Of a stretch of DNA of 64,000 nucleotides, positions 36,180 to 45,716 are shown one piece after another (within the stretch, counting starts at the first letter, position 1; each line of letters starts with the position of its first letter). The stretch is from Streptomyces iconiensis. GTDB lineage: Bacteria > Actinomycetota > Actinomycetes > Streptomycetales > Streptomycetaceae. Position numbers and translations under genes: made by a program. The stretch spans positions 124,001 to 188,000 of the forward strand of contig NZ_JANCPR020000009.1 in assembly GCF_028657195.3 (NCBI RefSeq), written 5' to 3'. The notes beneath the pieces are model-generated. The model did not search any database. It saw nothing but the letters and a program-made list of their open reading frames with translations, and was not told the origin of the DNA.

Positions 36180-36953
36180 CTACGCCGGAGGGTTCCGCCG
36201 CCGCGCCCGCTCCAGAACACCGACCAGGCGGGCGATGTGGTTCGTCGTGATCGAGTCGGTGCCCATCGAGGCGAGCCTGCGCATGGTGCGCGGACGGTCG
36301 GCGGTCCAGGCCGACACCAGGCGCCCGTCCGCGTGCGCACGCTCGACCAGCGCCGGAGTGAGCAGCCCGAAGCGGTAGTTGAGCCAGTGCGGGCGCAGGT
36401 CGTCCAGCAGGGTGGCGCGTACGGGCGCCGCGCGGTGCCAGGTGAGGGCCAGCTCGGCGCCTGGCTCCGCGGCGCGTACACGGCGCAGCGAGTCGGGGCC
36501 GCCGCAGTAGTAGACCCGCGCCGACGCGTCCGCCTCCCGTACGGCGCTGACTGCCGCTGCTGCCGCCGCGGGATCCGGCAGGTCGATCATCGTGCGGACC
36601 TCATGGGTGACCGCCAGTGCCTCGGCGAGCGTGGGGACGCCGTCCGTCAGGGAGTTGAGCCCCTTGTAGGTGAGTGCCGACAACGGGGTCTCGTGCCCCC
36701 ACAGCCGCTCCAGCGTTCTGTCGTGGAGCACTACAGGCACCCGGTCGCGCGTCAGCCTCACGTCCAGTTCGACGGCGTCGGCACCCGCCGCGACGGCGGC
36801 ACGGAAGGAGGCAAGGGTGTTCTCGCGCACTACAGAGGGAGCACCTCGGTGTGCGACCGTCGCCGGCACTGCCGTCGGGGCAGCTGTGGCTGCCGTGGTC
36901 GCCTGAACTGCGGTTGGGCCGGGAGCTGTCCCCTTCCGTACCGCCGCGCTCAT
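36180..36953 (-). CDS. Glycerophosphodiester phosphodiesterase family protein
   Basis: A 257-residue TIM-barrel enzyme of the GDPD family, which splits glycerophosphodiesters into glycerol 3-phosphate and an alcohol. VAHRGAPSVVRENTLASF gives the first catalytic His and Arg, and ELDVRLTRD with PVVLHD gives the metal ligands and second His. No signal peptide is visible, so it should be cytoplasmic. The first 35 residues are Ala/Thr-rich. The ATG at 36953 overlaps the stop of the adenosine deaminase-like gene (ATGA), so the two are coupled. Confidence 0.9.
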   Translation of the reverse strand: MSAAVRKGTAPGPTAVQATTAATAAPTAVPATVAHRGAPSVVRENTLASFRAAVAAGADAVELDVRLTRDRVPVVLHDRTLERLWGHETPLSALTYKGLNSLTDGVPTLAEALAVTHEVRTMIDLPDPAAAAAAVSAVREADASARVYYCGGPDSLRRVRAAEPGAELALTWHRAAPVRATLLDDLRPHWLNYRFGLLTPALVERAHADGRLVSAWTADRPRTMRRLASMGTDSITTNHIARLVGVLERARRRNPPA

Positions 36954-37987
36954 CCTTCCCGCTGCCAAGCCGCCAAGTGGCTGTCGATCTCTTCGGACAG
37001 GCGCGCTTTGCCGGCGTCGTCCATGTAGGAGGCACGTACGGCATTGCGTGCGAGTGCGGCGATGCCGGGCGCGTCCAGGCCCAGGAGCCTGGCGGCGATG
37101 GCGTATTCGGTGTTGAGGTCGGTGCCGAACATCGGGGGGTCGTCACTGTTGATGGTGACCAGGACGCCCGCCTTGACCATTTCCCCGATCGGGTGGCTTT
37201 CCAGCGACTCCACGGCGCGGGTGGCGATGTTCGAGGTCGGGCAGACCTCCAGCGGAATGTTCCGCTCCGCGAGATGCTCCAGGAGCCGTGGGTCCTGGGC
37301 CGCACTGGTCCCATGGCCGATGCGCTCGGCGCGCAGGGACGTGAGCGCGTCCCACACGGTGCCGGGCCCCGTGGTCTCGCCCGCGTGCGGGACGCTGTGC
37401 AGCCCCGTGGCGATGGCCCGGTCGAAGTACGGCTTGAACTGCGGGCGCGGGACGCCGATCTCGGGGCCGCCCAGGCCGAAGGACACGAGTCCCTCGGGCG
37501 CCATCTCGGTGGCGATCCGGGTGGTCTCCTCGGCCGCAGCCAGACCGGCCTCGCCGGGGATGTCGAACGTCCAGCGCAGTACGACGCCCAGTTCGCGCTC
37601 GGCGGAGACCCGCGCGTCCTCGATGGCCTCCAGGAACGCGCCATCCGGGATGCCCCTCTTCGTGGAGCTGTACGGCGTGACGGTCAGCTCGGCGTAGCGG
37701 ATCGACTGGTGCGCCATGTCCCGCGCGATCTCGTACGTGAGCAACCGCACGTCTTCCGCGTTCCGGATCAGATCGACGACCGAGAGGTAGATCTGTACGA
37801 AGTGCGCGAAGTCGGTGAACGTGAAGTACCGCGCGAGTTCCTCGGGGTCGCTGGGAACCCCCGCGGCGGGGTGCCGTGCGGCGAGTTCGGCGACGATGCG
37901 AGGCGAGGCGGAGCCGACGTGGTGCACATGCAGCTCGGCCTTGGGCAGCCCTGCAATGAAGGCCGTGAGATCGGGCGAATCGGACAA
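36950..37987 (-). CDS. Adenosine deaminase family protein
   Basis: A 345-residue metal-dependent deaminase. The zinc ligands are His20 and His22 in KAELHVHHVG, the His of VPHAGETTGP, and the Asp pair of NSDDPP. The Glu of HAGE and the His of IGHGTSA complete the site. Family members remove the amino group from adenosine or related purines. The longest frame starts at 38032, but the TTG at 37987 has an ideal GGAGG six bases before it and gives the compact N-terminus LSDSPDLTAFIAG. It is coupled to the phosphodiesterase gene downstream. Confidence 0.88.
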   Translation of the reverse strand: MSDSPDLTAFIAGLPKAELHVHHVGSASPRIVAELAARHPAAGVPSDPEELARYFTFTDFAHFVQIYLSVVDLIRNAEDVRLLTYEIARDMAHQSIRYAELTVTPYSSTKRGIPDGAFLEAIEDARVSAERELGVVLRWTFDIPGEAGLAAAEETTRIATEMAPEGLVSFGLGGPEIGVPRPQFKPYFDRAIATGLHSVPHAGETTGPGTVWDALTSLRAERIGHGTSAAQDPRLLEHLAERNIPLEVCPTSNIATRAVESLESHPIGEMVKAGVLVTINSDDPPMFGTDLNTEYAIAARLLGLDAPGIAALARNAVRASYMDDAGKARLSEEIDSHLAAWQREG

Positions 37988-38105
37988 GAGGTGCCTCCGG
38001 CTCCTTGGGGACCGGATCATCGTAGGCCGCACGGCCGGAGGTGGTGTCAGGGGCGGCGAATAGCATGGTGGGGCGAGTCAATGGGAGGGGACGAGAGGGG
38101 ACAGG

Positions 38106-38747
38106 ATGGACGACGGGGCCGGACATCCCCCGCCCTCCGGGACACCGGGGCGTGCGGGTGACCAGCAGGGGAATCCGTGGGCCGCACCACAGGCCGACGG
38201 CGCCGGCGGAGCGGGTACCGAGGGGCCACCGCCGATCCCGCCCGCACCCGAGGGGCCGCGGCAGACCTACGGGCAGCAGGGGGGATACGGATACGGACAG
38301 GCGCCCGGTGCGGCGCCGGGTGCCTACGGAGCCCAGGCGGGATACGCGGCGTACGGCGGTGGTGCCTACGGGCCGTACGGGTACGGCTGGCAGGGCCCGC
38401 CCCTGCCCGCCGGGCTGTCGATCGCGGCGATGGTGCTGGGCATTGTCAGCGTGGTGCTGGTCGCCACCTGTTGGGGGAGCTTCCTCAGCGTCATCACCTC
38501 GATCGTCGCGCTCTGCCTCGCCGTCAGCGCGCGGCGCAAGGTGGCCAGGGGCGAGCTGGGCGGTCGAGGCCAGGCGACGGCGGGGTTCGTCCTCGGGATC
38601 GTGGGACTCGTGGGCTCGGTGGTCATCAGCACGTTGCTGGTGCTGGGGCTGACCGTGTGGTCGGACTCTGGAGGGCGTGACTCCGGGGGAGTCAGGGACT
38701 CCTACGACGCGAACGGTGCTGTGGCCGCGCTGCGCCTCGACGCGTAG
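38106..38747 (+). CDS. DUF4190 domain membrane protein
   Basis: A 213-residue protein. The first 100 residues are Gly/Pro/Tyr/Ala-rich with many GYGYG and AYG units; then two membrane segments (LSIAAMVLGIVSVVLVATCW and AGFVLGIVGLVGSVVISTLLVL) surround a short basic loop, as in DUF4190 proteins. The role is unknown; such proteins are common in actinobacterial membranes. It is divergent from the deaminase gene. Confidence 0.85.
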   Translation: MDDGAGHPPPSGTPGRAGDQQGNPWAAPQADGAGGAGTEGPPPIPPAPEGPRQTYGQQGGYGYGQAPGAAPGAYGAQAGYAAYGGGAYGPYGYGWQGPPLPAGLSIAAMVLGIVSVVLVATCWGSFLSVITSIVALCLAVSARRKVARGELGGRGQATAGFVLGIVGLVGSVVISTLLVLGLTVWSDSGGRDSGGVRDSYDANGAVAALRLDA

Positions 38748-39135
38748 GCGCGCGGACTGCCGCTGCGCGGGGACGGCGGGTGCCTGCGCACGGCGGGCGC
38801 GCGTAGGCCCGTGCCTGCGCACGGTGGGTGCCGCGCACGGTGGGTGCCGCGCACGGTAGGTGTGCGGGTGGGCGGTCGTGCGGTTGGGCGGTTGGGCGGC
38901 GCGAACGGGCAGGTGCGTGCCGGCAGGGGCAGGTGTGTGCGGATGGGTAGGCGTACGGAGGGGTGGAGTATAGATTCCGTGGCGTAACCAAATGGCAACG
39001 ACGGAATCCCTTGTTGGCTGCCCGGCCCCCTGTCAGGATCGGCTGCCAGCAGCGGGAAATGCCACGGTGCGTTGTCACAGTGCGCGCCCGTGGCATCCCC
39101 GTGGCACGGAGTACGCCGCAGAGGCAGGAGTCCCG
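38748..39135. other. Intergenic region with tandem repeats before the second aldehyde dehydrogenase
   Basis: A 388-nt stretch without a supported gene. It holds three tandem 16-bp copies based on GCGCACGGTGGGTGCC at 38817-38864, then a G-rich run. The sequence around 38960-39000 is AT-richer and may carry the promoter of the next gene. Confidence 0.5.
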
Positions 39136-40659
39136 ATGGTTCAGCGCTTCGACGTGTCAGCCCGGTTCGCCGCGGGTGCCCAGTACGTTGCCGGAAGACT
39201 CGGACCCGGCAGCTCGGGGAGTTCGCACTCGGTGGTGGACCCCGCGACCGGGGAAGGTGTGCACACCTATGAACTCGCGGGCGCGGCCGATGTGGACGCC
39301 GCCGTCGGCGCCGCACGGCGGGCCTTTCCCGAGTGGGCGGGCGCGACACCGGGCGAGCGGTCGGACGCCATGCACCGCTGGGCGGCGCGTCTCACGGAGC
39401 TGACCGGGGAATTCGTCTACGCGGAGTCGCTCCAGTGCGGGAAACCGCTCAAGTTGTCCGCGGAGTTCGACGTTCCGGGCTCGTTCGACAACGTCGCCTT
39501 CTTCGCCGGCGCCGCCCGCCAGCTCACCGGGGTCGCGGCGGCCGAGTACAGCGGGGAACACACCTCGTACGTACGGCGCGAGCCGCTTGGCGTCATCGGC
39601 TCCATCGCCCCCTGGAACTACCCGCTCCAGATGGCGGCCTGGAAGATCCTTCCGGCCGTCGCCGCAGGCAACACCATCGTGTTGAAGCCCTCCGAACTCA
39701 CCCCGCTCACCTCGTTGATGTTCGCCGAGGCCGCGCGGGAGGCGGGCATCCCGGACGGAGTGATCAACATTGTCACCGGCGCGGGTGCCGAGGCGGGCGA
39801 GGCGCTGGTGGGGCATCCCGATGTCGCCATGACCTCGTTCACCGGTTCGACGGCCGTGGGCAGGCGCGTTGCGGAGATCGCCTCGGCCAGTCCTACGGCC
39901 GCCAAGCGCCTCCACCTCGAACTGGGAGGCAAGGCGCCCTTCGTGGTCTTCGACGACGCCGACGTGGAGGCCGCCGCGCACGGTGCCGTCGCGGGCGCGC
40001 TGATCAACACCGGCCAGGACTGTACGGCCGCGACCCGCGCGTATGTACAGCGCCCCCTTTACGAGGAGTTCGTCGGCGCGGTGGCCGACCTGATGAGCGG
40101 CGTACGCGTCGGCGACCCGTTCGCGCAGGACACCGACTTGGGCCCGCTCATCTCCCATGCGCAGCGCGACCGCGTCGCGGGTTTCGTGGACCGCGCACGC
40201 GGCTACGCCACCGTCGTCACCGGCGGTGAGGCGCCCGGCGGCGATCTGGCCAGGGGCGCGTACTACCGACCCACGCTCGTCCGGGATGCGCCGCAGGACA
40301 GCGAGATCGTCCAGCGGGAGGTCTTCGGACCCGTACTCGCCGTGCTGCCGTTCGACAGTGACGACGAGGGCATCGCGCTCGCCAATGACACCCCGTACGG
40401 ACTCGCGGCCTCCGCGTGGAGCCGCGACGTGTTCAGGACGGGGCGCTGCGCACGTGAGATCCAGGCCGGGTGCGTGTGGATCAACGACCACATCCCGATC
40501 ATCAGCGAGATGCCGCACGGCGGATACAAGGCATCCGGATACGGCAAGGACATGTCCGCCTACTCCTTCGAGGAGTACACCCAGATCAAGCACGTGATGT
40601 CCGAGAACACCGGGGTCGCCAGGAAGGACTGGCACCGCACCGTCTTCGGCGACCGCTGA
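39136..40659 (+). CDS. NAD-dependent aldehyde dehydrogenase (aminobutanal/betaine type)
   Basis: A 507-residue aldehyde dehydrogenase. Catalytic Cys296 is in NTGQDCTAATR, Glu262 in HLELGGKAP, and the cofactor blocks are IAPWNYPLQM and SFTGSTAVG. It is most like the aminoaldehyde/betaine aldehyde group and is similar in layout to the dehydrogenase at 33848. The ATG follows AGGAG (39126-39130) by five bases; the frame to 38992 is not needed. It is 121 nt upstream of potD on the same strand, so it may oxidise aldehydes from imported polyamines. Confidence 0.9.
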   Translation: MVQRFDVSARFAAGAQYVAGRLGPGSSGSSHSVVDPATGEGVHTYELAGAADVDAAVGAARRAFPEWAGATPGERSDAMHRWAARLTELTGEFVYAESLQCGKPLKLSAEFDVPGSFDNVAFFAGAARQLTGVAAAEYSGEHTSYVRREPLGVIGSIAPWNYPLQMAAWKILPAVAAGNTIVLKPSELTPLTSLMFAEAAREAGIPDGVINIVTGAGAEAGEALVGHPDVAMTSFTGSTAVGRRVAEIASASPTAAKRLHLELGGKAPFVVFDDADVEAAAHGAVAGALINTGQDCTAATRAYVQRPLYEEFVGAVADLMSGVRVGDPFAQDTDLGPLISHAQRDRVAGFVDRARGYATVVTGGEAPGGDLARGAYYRPTLVRDAPQDSEIVQREVFGPVLAVLPFDSDDEGIALANDTPYGLAASAWSRDVFRTGRCAREIQAGCVWINDHIPIISEMPHGGYKASGYGKDMSAYSFEEYTQIKHVMSENTGVARKDWHRTVFGDR

Positions 40660-40780
40660 GCTTTCCCGGGACCGGTTCGTCCACGTGCCGGCCGGTCCTC
40701 CGCTCCCACCAGCGCTTTCCCCTCCAGCCCTTCCTCTCCGTAAGCCCTTCCCTGTCCCCATCCCCAGGAAGGCGGTCCTC

Positions 40781-42022
40781 ATGGACCCGTACGAAGGCAT
40801 GCCTGAGCCCGTCGCCAGGGCCTGGGAACGCGGCCTGACCAGCGGTCGCGCCGCGATGTCGCGGCGCAGACTGCTGCGCGCCGCCTCTCTCGCAGCGGGC
40901 GGCACGGCCCTCGCCGCCTGTGGGATTCCCCCCGCAGCCGGCAGCAAGGGCGGCAACGGGCCCGACGACACCCCGGACCACTCCCGCAAGGAGAAGGTCC
41001 TCAACTTCGCCAACTGGCCGCTCTACATCGACGTCGACGAGAAGGACAAGAAGAGGCGCCCGACCCTCGACCGGTTCGAGCGCGAGAGCGGTATCAGGGT
41101 CAAATACGTCGAGGACGTCAACGACAACAACGAGTTCTACGGAAAGATCAAACCGCAGCTCGCCGCAGGCCAGGACACCGGACGGGACCTGGTCTGCCTC
41201 TCCGACTGGATGGCCGGACGCATGATCCGGCAGGGCTGGGCGCAGCGCCTCGACCCCGCGAGGCTGCCGCACGCTGTGACCAACCTGGAGGACCGCTTCC
41301 GCACCGCGGCGCAGGACCCCGGGCGGCAGTTCAGCTATCCGTGGGCCGGCACGGCCTGCATCGTCGCGTACAACAAGAAGGCCACGAAGGGTAAGAGGGT
41401 CACCAGCGTCAGCCAGCTGCTGGAGGACGAGTCCCTCAAGGGCCGGATCTCGATGCTGACGGAGATGACCGACACCATTGGTCTGACGATGCTCGACATG
41501 GGCGTCAATTCCGAGAGGTTCACGGACGACGACTTCGACGCGGCCATCGCTCGTATACAGAAAGCCGTCGACCGCAAACAGATCCGCCGTTTCACCGGCA
41601 ACGACTACATGGACGAATTGAATTCGGGCGACATCGCCGCCTGTCTGGCCTGGGCGGGGGATGTGGTGCAGCTCAAACTCGACAACCCCGACGTGGAGTT
41701 CGCCGTTCCCGAACGCGGTTACCTCTTCGGTACGGACGACCTGCTCGTGCCCGCCAAGGCCCGTCATCAGAGCAACGCCGAGGCACTGATCGACTTCTAC
41801 TACCAGCCCAAGGAAGCAGCGGAACTTGCCGCCTGGGTCAATTACATCTGCCCCGTCTCCGGCGCACAGGCCGAGATGGAGAAGATCGACAAGGAACTCG
41901 CTGCCGACCCGCTTGTCTTTCCCGACGCGAGCATGATCGCGAAGGGTAAGAACTTCCGGCCGATGAGTGCCAAGGAAGAAGCGAAGTACGAGGAGAAGTT
42001 CTCCAAGCTCATCGGGGCCTAG
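40781..42022 (+). CDS. potD: Spermidine/putrescine ABC transporter substrate-binding lipoprotein (Tat-type)
   Basis: A 413-residue binding protein. The N-terminus has a twin-arginine signal (SRRRLLRAASLAAGG, residues 27-41) ending in the lipobox LAAC with Cys47, so it is probably folded before export and then lipidated. The mature part begins LNFANWPLYIDVD, the classical PotD/PotF opening, with later blocks SDWMAGRMIRQGWAQ and PWAGTACIVAYNKK. It binds polyamines outside the cell for the PotABC importer encoded downstream. A 417-nt repeat-filled spacer separates it from potA. Confidence 0.93.
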   Translation: MDPYEGMPEPVARAWERGLTSGRAAMSRRRLLRAASLAAGGTALAACGIPPAAGSKGGNGPDDTPDHSRKEKVLNFANWPLYIDVDEKDKKRRPTLDRFERESGIRVKYVEDVNDNNEFYGKIKPQLAAGQDTGRDLVCLSDWMAGRMIRQGWAQRLDPARLPHAVTNLEDRFRTAAQDPGRQFSYPWAGTACIVAYNKKATKGKRVTSVSQLLEDESLKGRISMLTEMTDTIGLTMLDMGVNSERFTDDDFDAAIARIQKAVDRKQIRRFTGNDYMDELNSGDIAACLAWAGDVVQLKLDNPDVEFAVPERGYLFGTDDLLVPAKARHQSNAEALIDFYYQPKEAAELAAWVNYICPVSGAQAEMEKIDKELAADPLVFPDASMIAKGKNFRPMSAKEEAKYEEKFSKLIGA

Positions 42023-42439
42023 ACCCGCCCGTCGGGGCGGGACCCGTGAGTTGGGTGCTCGTCGGCGCTCGGCGTTCGACGTTCGGTGCCGGGGCTCTTT
42101 TCGGCGCTGGACGTTCGGTGCTGGGGCAGCTGGCCTTGTGCTTGGCCTTCTGTGTTTGGCACTTGGCGATCGGCTGCTGGCGTTCGGCGTTCGGCGATTG
42201 ACGCTGTGGGCCCGGCGCTTGGCGCTTGGCGTTGTGCATGTGGCACGCCGCGTGTGGCGCCCAACTTGTGGCGTTCAGTGTGCGGCGTTCACTGTGTGGC
42301 GCTCGTGCTCGGCGTCCGGCACCGTCGGCCGTCGGAGCGCTTCTCCACCGGGGTGTCGCCCCCTCCGTTTCGCTGGGGCCACTCGGCCGTCGGGACGCCC
42401 TTCCCGCGGTTCCAGCCCCCTCACTCCCGAGGACCGGCC
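42023..42439. repeat. Degenerate G/T-rich repeat spacer between potD and potA
   Basis: This 417-nt spacer is made of short degenerate units related to GGCGTTCGG and CTTGGCG. One clear pair is a 17-bp unit (GACGTTCGGTGCYGGGG) at 42078-42094 and 42110-42126. It is strand-asymmetric, rich in G and T. No coding frame is convincing, although an in-frame extension of potA crosses it. Confidence 0.6.
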
Positions 42440-43831
42440 ATGACCATCACTCTTTCCGGTGTCAGTAAGACTTTCGGCGACTTCACCGCCGTCCATCCGC
42501 TCGATCTCACCATCCCCGAGGGCTCGTTCTTCGCGCTCTTGGGGGCTTCAGGCTGCGGCAAGACCACCACCCTGCGCATGATCGCGGGGCTGGAGGAGCC
42601 CACGTCCGGCAGCATTCTGCTCGGCGAGGAGGACATCACCCGCCTCCCGCCGCACGAGAGGCCCGTCAACACGGTCTTCCAGAATTACGCGCTCTTTCCC
42701 CATCTGGACGTCAAGGAGAACGTCGCCTTCGGACTTCGACGCCGCGGAGTGAAGTCCGTCAGCAAGCAGGTCGCGGAGATCCTCGATCTCGTTCAGCTCG
42801 GCGAACTCTCCCGCCGCAAACCGCTTCAGCTCTCCGGCGGCCAGCAGCAGCGCGTGGCGCTCGCCCGCGCGCTGATCAACCGCCCGCGCGTGCTGCTCCT
42901 GGACGAACCGCTGGGTGCGCTCGACCTCAAGCTGCGGCGTCAGATGCAGCTCGAACTCAAGCGTATTCAGGTGGAGGTGGGCATCACCTTCGTGCATGTC
43001 ACCCACGACCAGGAAGAGGCCATGACCATGGCCGACCGCGTTGCGGTGATGTACGGAGGCAAAGTGGAGCAACTCGGTCCGCCTGCCGAGCTGTACGAGC
43101 ATCCGCGCTCCACCTTCGTCGCCAACTTCCTCGGCACCTCCAACCTCTTCGAGGCGGAGATCGTCTTTCGCGAGGCGGGCAGGAGAGAAGGAGCCTCCGG
43201 CGCGGGGGCAGGCAATGGCGAGGGGACGGGTAGCGGCCGGGCGAAGGGCAGCGGCGAGGGGACGGTCGTCGCCGGGGCGAAGGGCACCGGCAAGGGGAAG
43301 GGCGTCGGCGAGGCGAAGGGCATCGCCGAAGGGAAGGACGTAGGCGAGGGCGAAGCCGAGGCGTCGGCAGCGGCAGCGGGGCGCGCTTCCGGCGAGGTCT
43401 CCCATGCGGGGCAAGATTCCAGCAGTGGGGCGTCGGTCGGTGGGGAGTTGCAGGTCAAGGTGCCGGGAGGTGACGATCTGCTGCGGCTGCCTCTCGACCG
43501 TTGCGCCGCAGGGGAAACCGAGGCAGGCGGAAAGGTGTTGATCGGGGTGCGCCCCGAGAAGATCACCCTCGCGCACACGGACGACGCGGGTTCCGTACCC
43601 GAGGGCCGGAACCGCCTCACGGGGCGCATCACGGACGCGAGTTACCTCGGCGTCTCCCTCCAGTACGTCGTCGAGACCTCCGCCTGCCCCGAACTCACCG
43701 TGTACGAGCAGAACATCGAACGGGACACCCGCCTCGTCCCCGGTGAACAGGTCGTACTGCACTGGCGGCCCGCACACACCTTCGCTCTCGACGCGGCGCA
43801 GGATGTCGCTGCGGGGGAGGAGGCGCTATGA
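42440..43831 (+). CDS. potA: Spermidine/putrescine ABC transporter ATPase with low-complexity insert
   Basis: A 463-residue ABC ATPase. Walker [10 protein letters not shown] (residues 35-43), LSGGQ (131-135), Walker B VLLLDEP (151-157) and [14 protein letters not shown] are all canonical. The C-terminal TOBE region ([12 protein letters not shown] onward) is present, but about 85 residues between 251 and 335 are a Gly/Glu/Lys/Ala-rich repeat (units like KGxGEG) that normal PotA lacks, which explains its extra length. The ATG at 42440 matches the family start ([13 protein letters not shown]). The stop overlaps potB by four bases. Confidence 0.93.
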   Translation: MTITLSGVSKTFGDFTAVHPLDLTIPEGSFFALLGASGCGKTTTLRMIAGLEEPTSGSILLGEEDITRLPPHERPVNTVFQNYALFPHLDVKENVAFGLRRRGVKSVSKQVAEILDLVQLGELSRRKPLQLSGGQQQRVALARALINRPRVLLLDEPLGALDLKLRRQMQLELKRIQVEVGITFVHVTHDQEEAMTMADRVAVMYGGKVEQLGPPAELYEHPRSTFVANFLGTSNLFEAEIVFREAGRREGASGAGAGNGEGTGSGRAKGSGEGTVVAGAKGTGKGKGVGEAKGIAEGKDVGEGEAEASAAAAGRASGEVSHAGQDSSSGASVGGELQVKVPGGDDLLRLPLDRCAAGETEAGGKVLIGVRPEKITLAHTDDAGSVPEGRNRLTGRITDASYLGVSLQYVVETSACPELTVYEQNIERDTRLVPGEQVVLHWRPAHTFALDAAQDVAAGEEAL

Positions 43832-44784
43832 CCGCCGTGGCACCCGTCACCCCCTCGGCGCCGCCGCCCCCACCCTCGAACACCCTGCCGGGGGACGGGG
43901 AGGGGGTGCGCGGCAGGCGTGCGCGCCGTCGGCTGACCCCGTACTGGCTGCTGCTGCCCGCCGGGCTCTGGCTCGCCGTCTTCTTCGTCGCGCCACTCGT
44001 CTATCAGGCGTCCACCTCGGTCCAGAGCGGATCGCTGGAGGAAGGCTTCCGTGTCACCTGGCAGTTCTCCCACTACACGGACGCGCTGAGTACGTACGGG
44101 GAACACTTCCTGCGCTCGTTCGCCTACGCGGCATCCGCCACGGTGCTGTGCCTGGTGATCGGCTACCCGCTCGCCTACATGATCGCCTTCAGGGCCGGAC
44201 GCTGGCGCAACCTGCTGCTCGTCATGGTCATCGCACCCTTCTTCACCAGCTTTCTCATCCGCACCCTCGCCTGGAAGACGATCCTGTCCGACGGTGGACC
44301 CGTTGTCGGCGCGCTCAGCGCCCTGCACGTCCTCGACGTGACGAGCTGGCTCGGCCTCACCGGAAGCGAACGGGTGCTGGCCACGCCCCTCGCCGTCGTC
44401 TGCGGACTGACGTACAACTTCCTGCCGTTCATGATCCTGCCGCTCTACAGCTCGCTCGAACGGATCGACACCGCGCTGCACGAGGCGGCACGCGACCTGT
44501 ACGCGAAGCCTGTGACGACCTTCCGCAAGGTGACCTTTCCGCTCTCGTTGCCGGGAGTCGTGGCCGGCACGCTGCTCACCTTCATCCCCGCCTCCGGCGA
44601 CTACATCAACGCGCAACTACTGGGTTCGCCCAACGAGCAGATGGTCGGCAACGCGATCCAGAAGCAGTTCCTCAACGTCCTCGACTATCCGACGGCGGCG
44701 GCCATGTCCTTCCTTCTGATGGCGCTCATTCTGATCATGGTCAGCGTGTACATGCGCAAGGCAGGAACGGAGGAACTCGTCTGA
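43828..44784 (+). CDS. potB: Spermidine/putrescine ABC transporter permease, subunit B
   Basis: A 318-residue permease with six membrane segments, from [19 protein letters not shown] near residue 40 to the segment ending [10 protein letters not shown]. The EAA loop that docks to PotA is [20 protein letters not shown]. The first 38 residues are Pro-rich and then basic. The start overlaps the potA stop and the stop overlaps the potC start by one base, so the three are coupled. Confidence 0.94.
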   Translation: MTAVAPVTPSAPPPPPSNTLPGDGEGVRGRRARRRLTPYWLLLPAGLWLAVFFVAPLVYQASTSVQSGSLEEGFRVTWQFSHYTDALSTYGEHFLRSFAYAASATVLCLVIGYPLAYMIAFRAGRWRNLLLVMVIAPFFTSFLIRTLAWKTILSDGGPVVGALSALHVLDVTSWLGLTGSERVLATPLAVVCGLTYNFLPFMILPLYSSLERIDTALHEAARDLYAKPVTTFRKVTFPLSLPGVVAGTLLTFIPASGDYINAQLLGSPNEQMVGNAIQKQFLNVLDYPTAAAMSFLLMALILIMVSVYMRKAGTEELV

Positions 44785-45716
44785 TGTCCACCGCCCCCGC
44801 CTCCCGCGCGTCCTCCGCATCCCCCGCTGCCTCGGGAACCACTGCCACGGGCGCACCCGCCGCTTCTCACCCGTCCGGCCACGCCCCCGCACCAGCTCCC
44901 GCCTTCGTGCGCGCTGCCTTCGGGCCGGTGCGCTGGTTGCGCCGGCACGCCGTCGTGCTCGCGGGCTGCGCCGCGCTGGCGTATCTGCTGCTGCCGAACC
45001 TCGTCGTGCTGCTCTTCTCGTTCAACAAGCCGGCGGGGCGCTTCAACTACGCCTGGCGTGACTTCTCCACAGACGCCTGGACCGATCCCTGCGGGGTCGC
45101 CGACATGTGCGGTTCACTGGGCCTCAGCCTGCGGATAGCGATTCTGGCCACGCTCATCGCGACGGCCTTCGGGACCTTCGCCGCGTTCGCGCTCGCCCGC
45201 TACCGCTTCCGGGGCAAGAGCACCACCAACGCGTTGATCTTCTTGCCGATGGCGATGCCCGAGGTCGTGATGGCCGCTTCGCTCGGCACACTCTTCCTCA
45301 ATATGCGCGTTGACTTCGGCTTTCTGACGATCCTGATCGCCCATGTCATGTTCTGCCTGAGCTTTGTCGTGGTCGCGGTCAAGGCGCGCGTGATGAGCAT
45401 GGACCCGCGGTTGGAGGAGGCCGCACGTGATCTCTACGCCGGGCCGTTCCAGACCTTCTGGCGTGTCACCCTGCCGCTGGCCGCACCCGGCATCGCTGCG
45501 GGCGCCATGCTCAGTTTCGCCCTGTCGTTCGACGACTTCATCATCACGCAGTTCAACGCGGGTCCCTCGACCGTGACCTTCCCCATGTTCGTCTGGGGCG
45601 CCGCACAGCGCGGCGTCCCCGTACAGGTGAACGTGATCGGATCAGCGATGTTCGTCATCGCCGTCGCGATCGTGCTGGGCGGCCAGATCGCGGCCAACCG
45701 CCGCAAGAAGGGGTAG
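44784..45716 (+). CDS. potC: Spermidine/putrescine ABC transporter permease, subunit C
   Basis: A 310-residue permease with six membrane segments and the EAA loop [20 protein letters not shown]. The first 45 residues are Ala/Ser/Pro-rich and soluble, longer than usual. The DDFIITQF segment and the C-terminal GGQIAANRRKKG are typical of PotC. ATG at 44784 overlaps the potB stop. It pairs with PotB in the membrane. Confidence 0.94.
   Translation: MSTAPASRASSASPAASGTTATGAPAASHPSGHAPAPAPAFVRAAFGPVRWLRRHAVVLAGCAALAYLLLPNLVVLLFSFNKPAGRFNYAWRDFSTDAWTDPCGVADMCGSLGLSLRIAILATLIATAFGTFAAFALARYRFRGKSTTNALIFLPMAMPEVVMAASLGTLFLNMRVDFGFLTILIAHVMFCLSFVVVAVKARVMSMDPRLEEAARDLYAGPFQTFWRVTLPLAAPGIAAGAMLSFALSFDDFIITQFNAGPSTVTFPMFVWGAAQRGVPVQVNVIGSAMFVIAVAIVLGGQIAANRRKKG

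Noticed and set aside
36674-38161. A 495-codon plus-strand frame
   Set aside because: It lies antisense to the GDPD and deaminase genes, both of which show complete catalytic motifs.
38817-38864. Possible CRISPR array
   Set aside because: The 16-bp units are in direct contact with no spacers, and no cas genes are present.
39157-41013. A 618-codon minus-strand frame
   Set aside because: It is antisense to the second aldehyde dehydrogenase and potD and has no recognisable domain.
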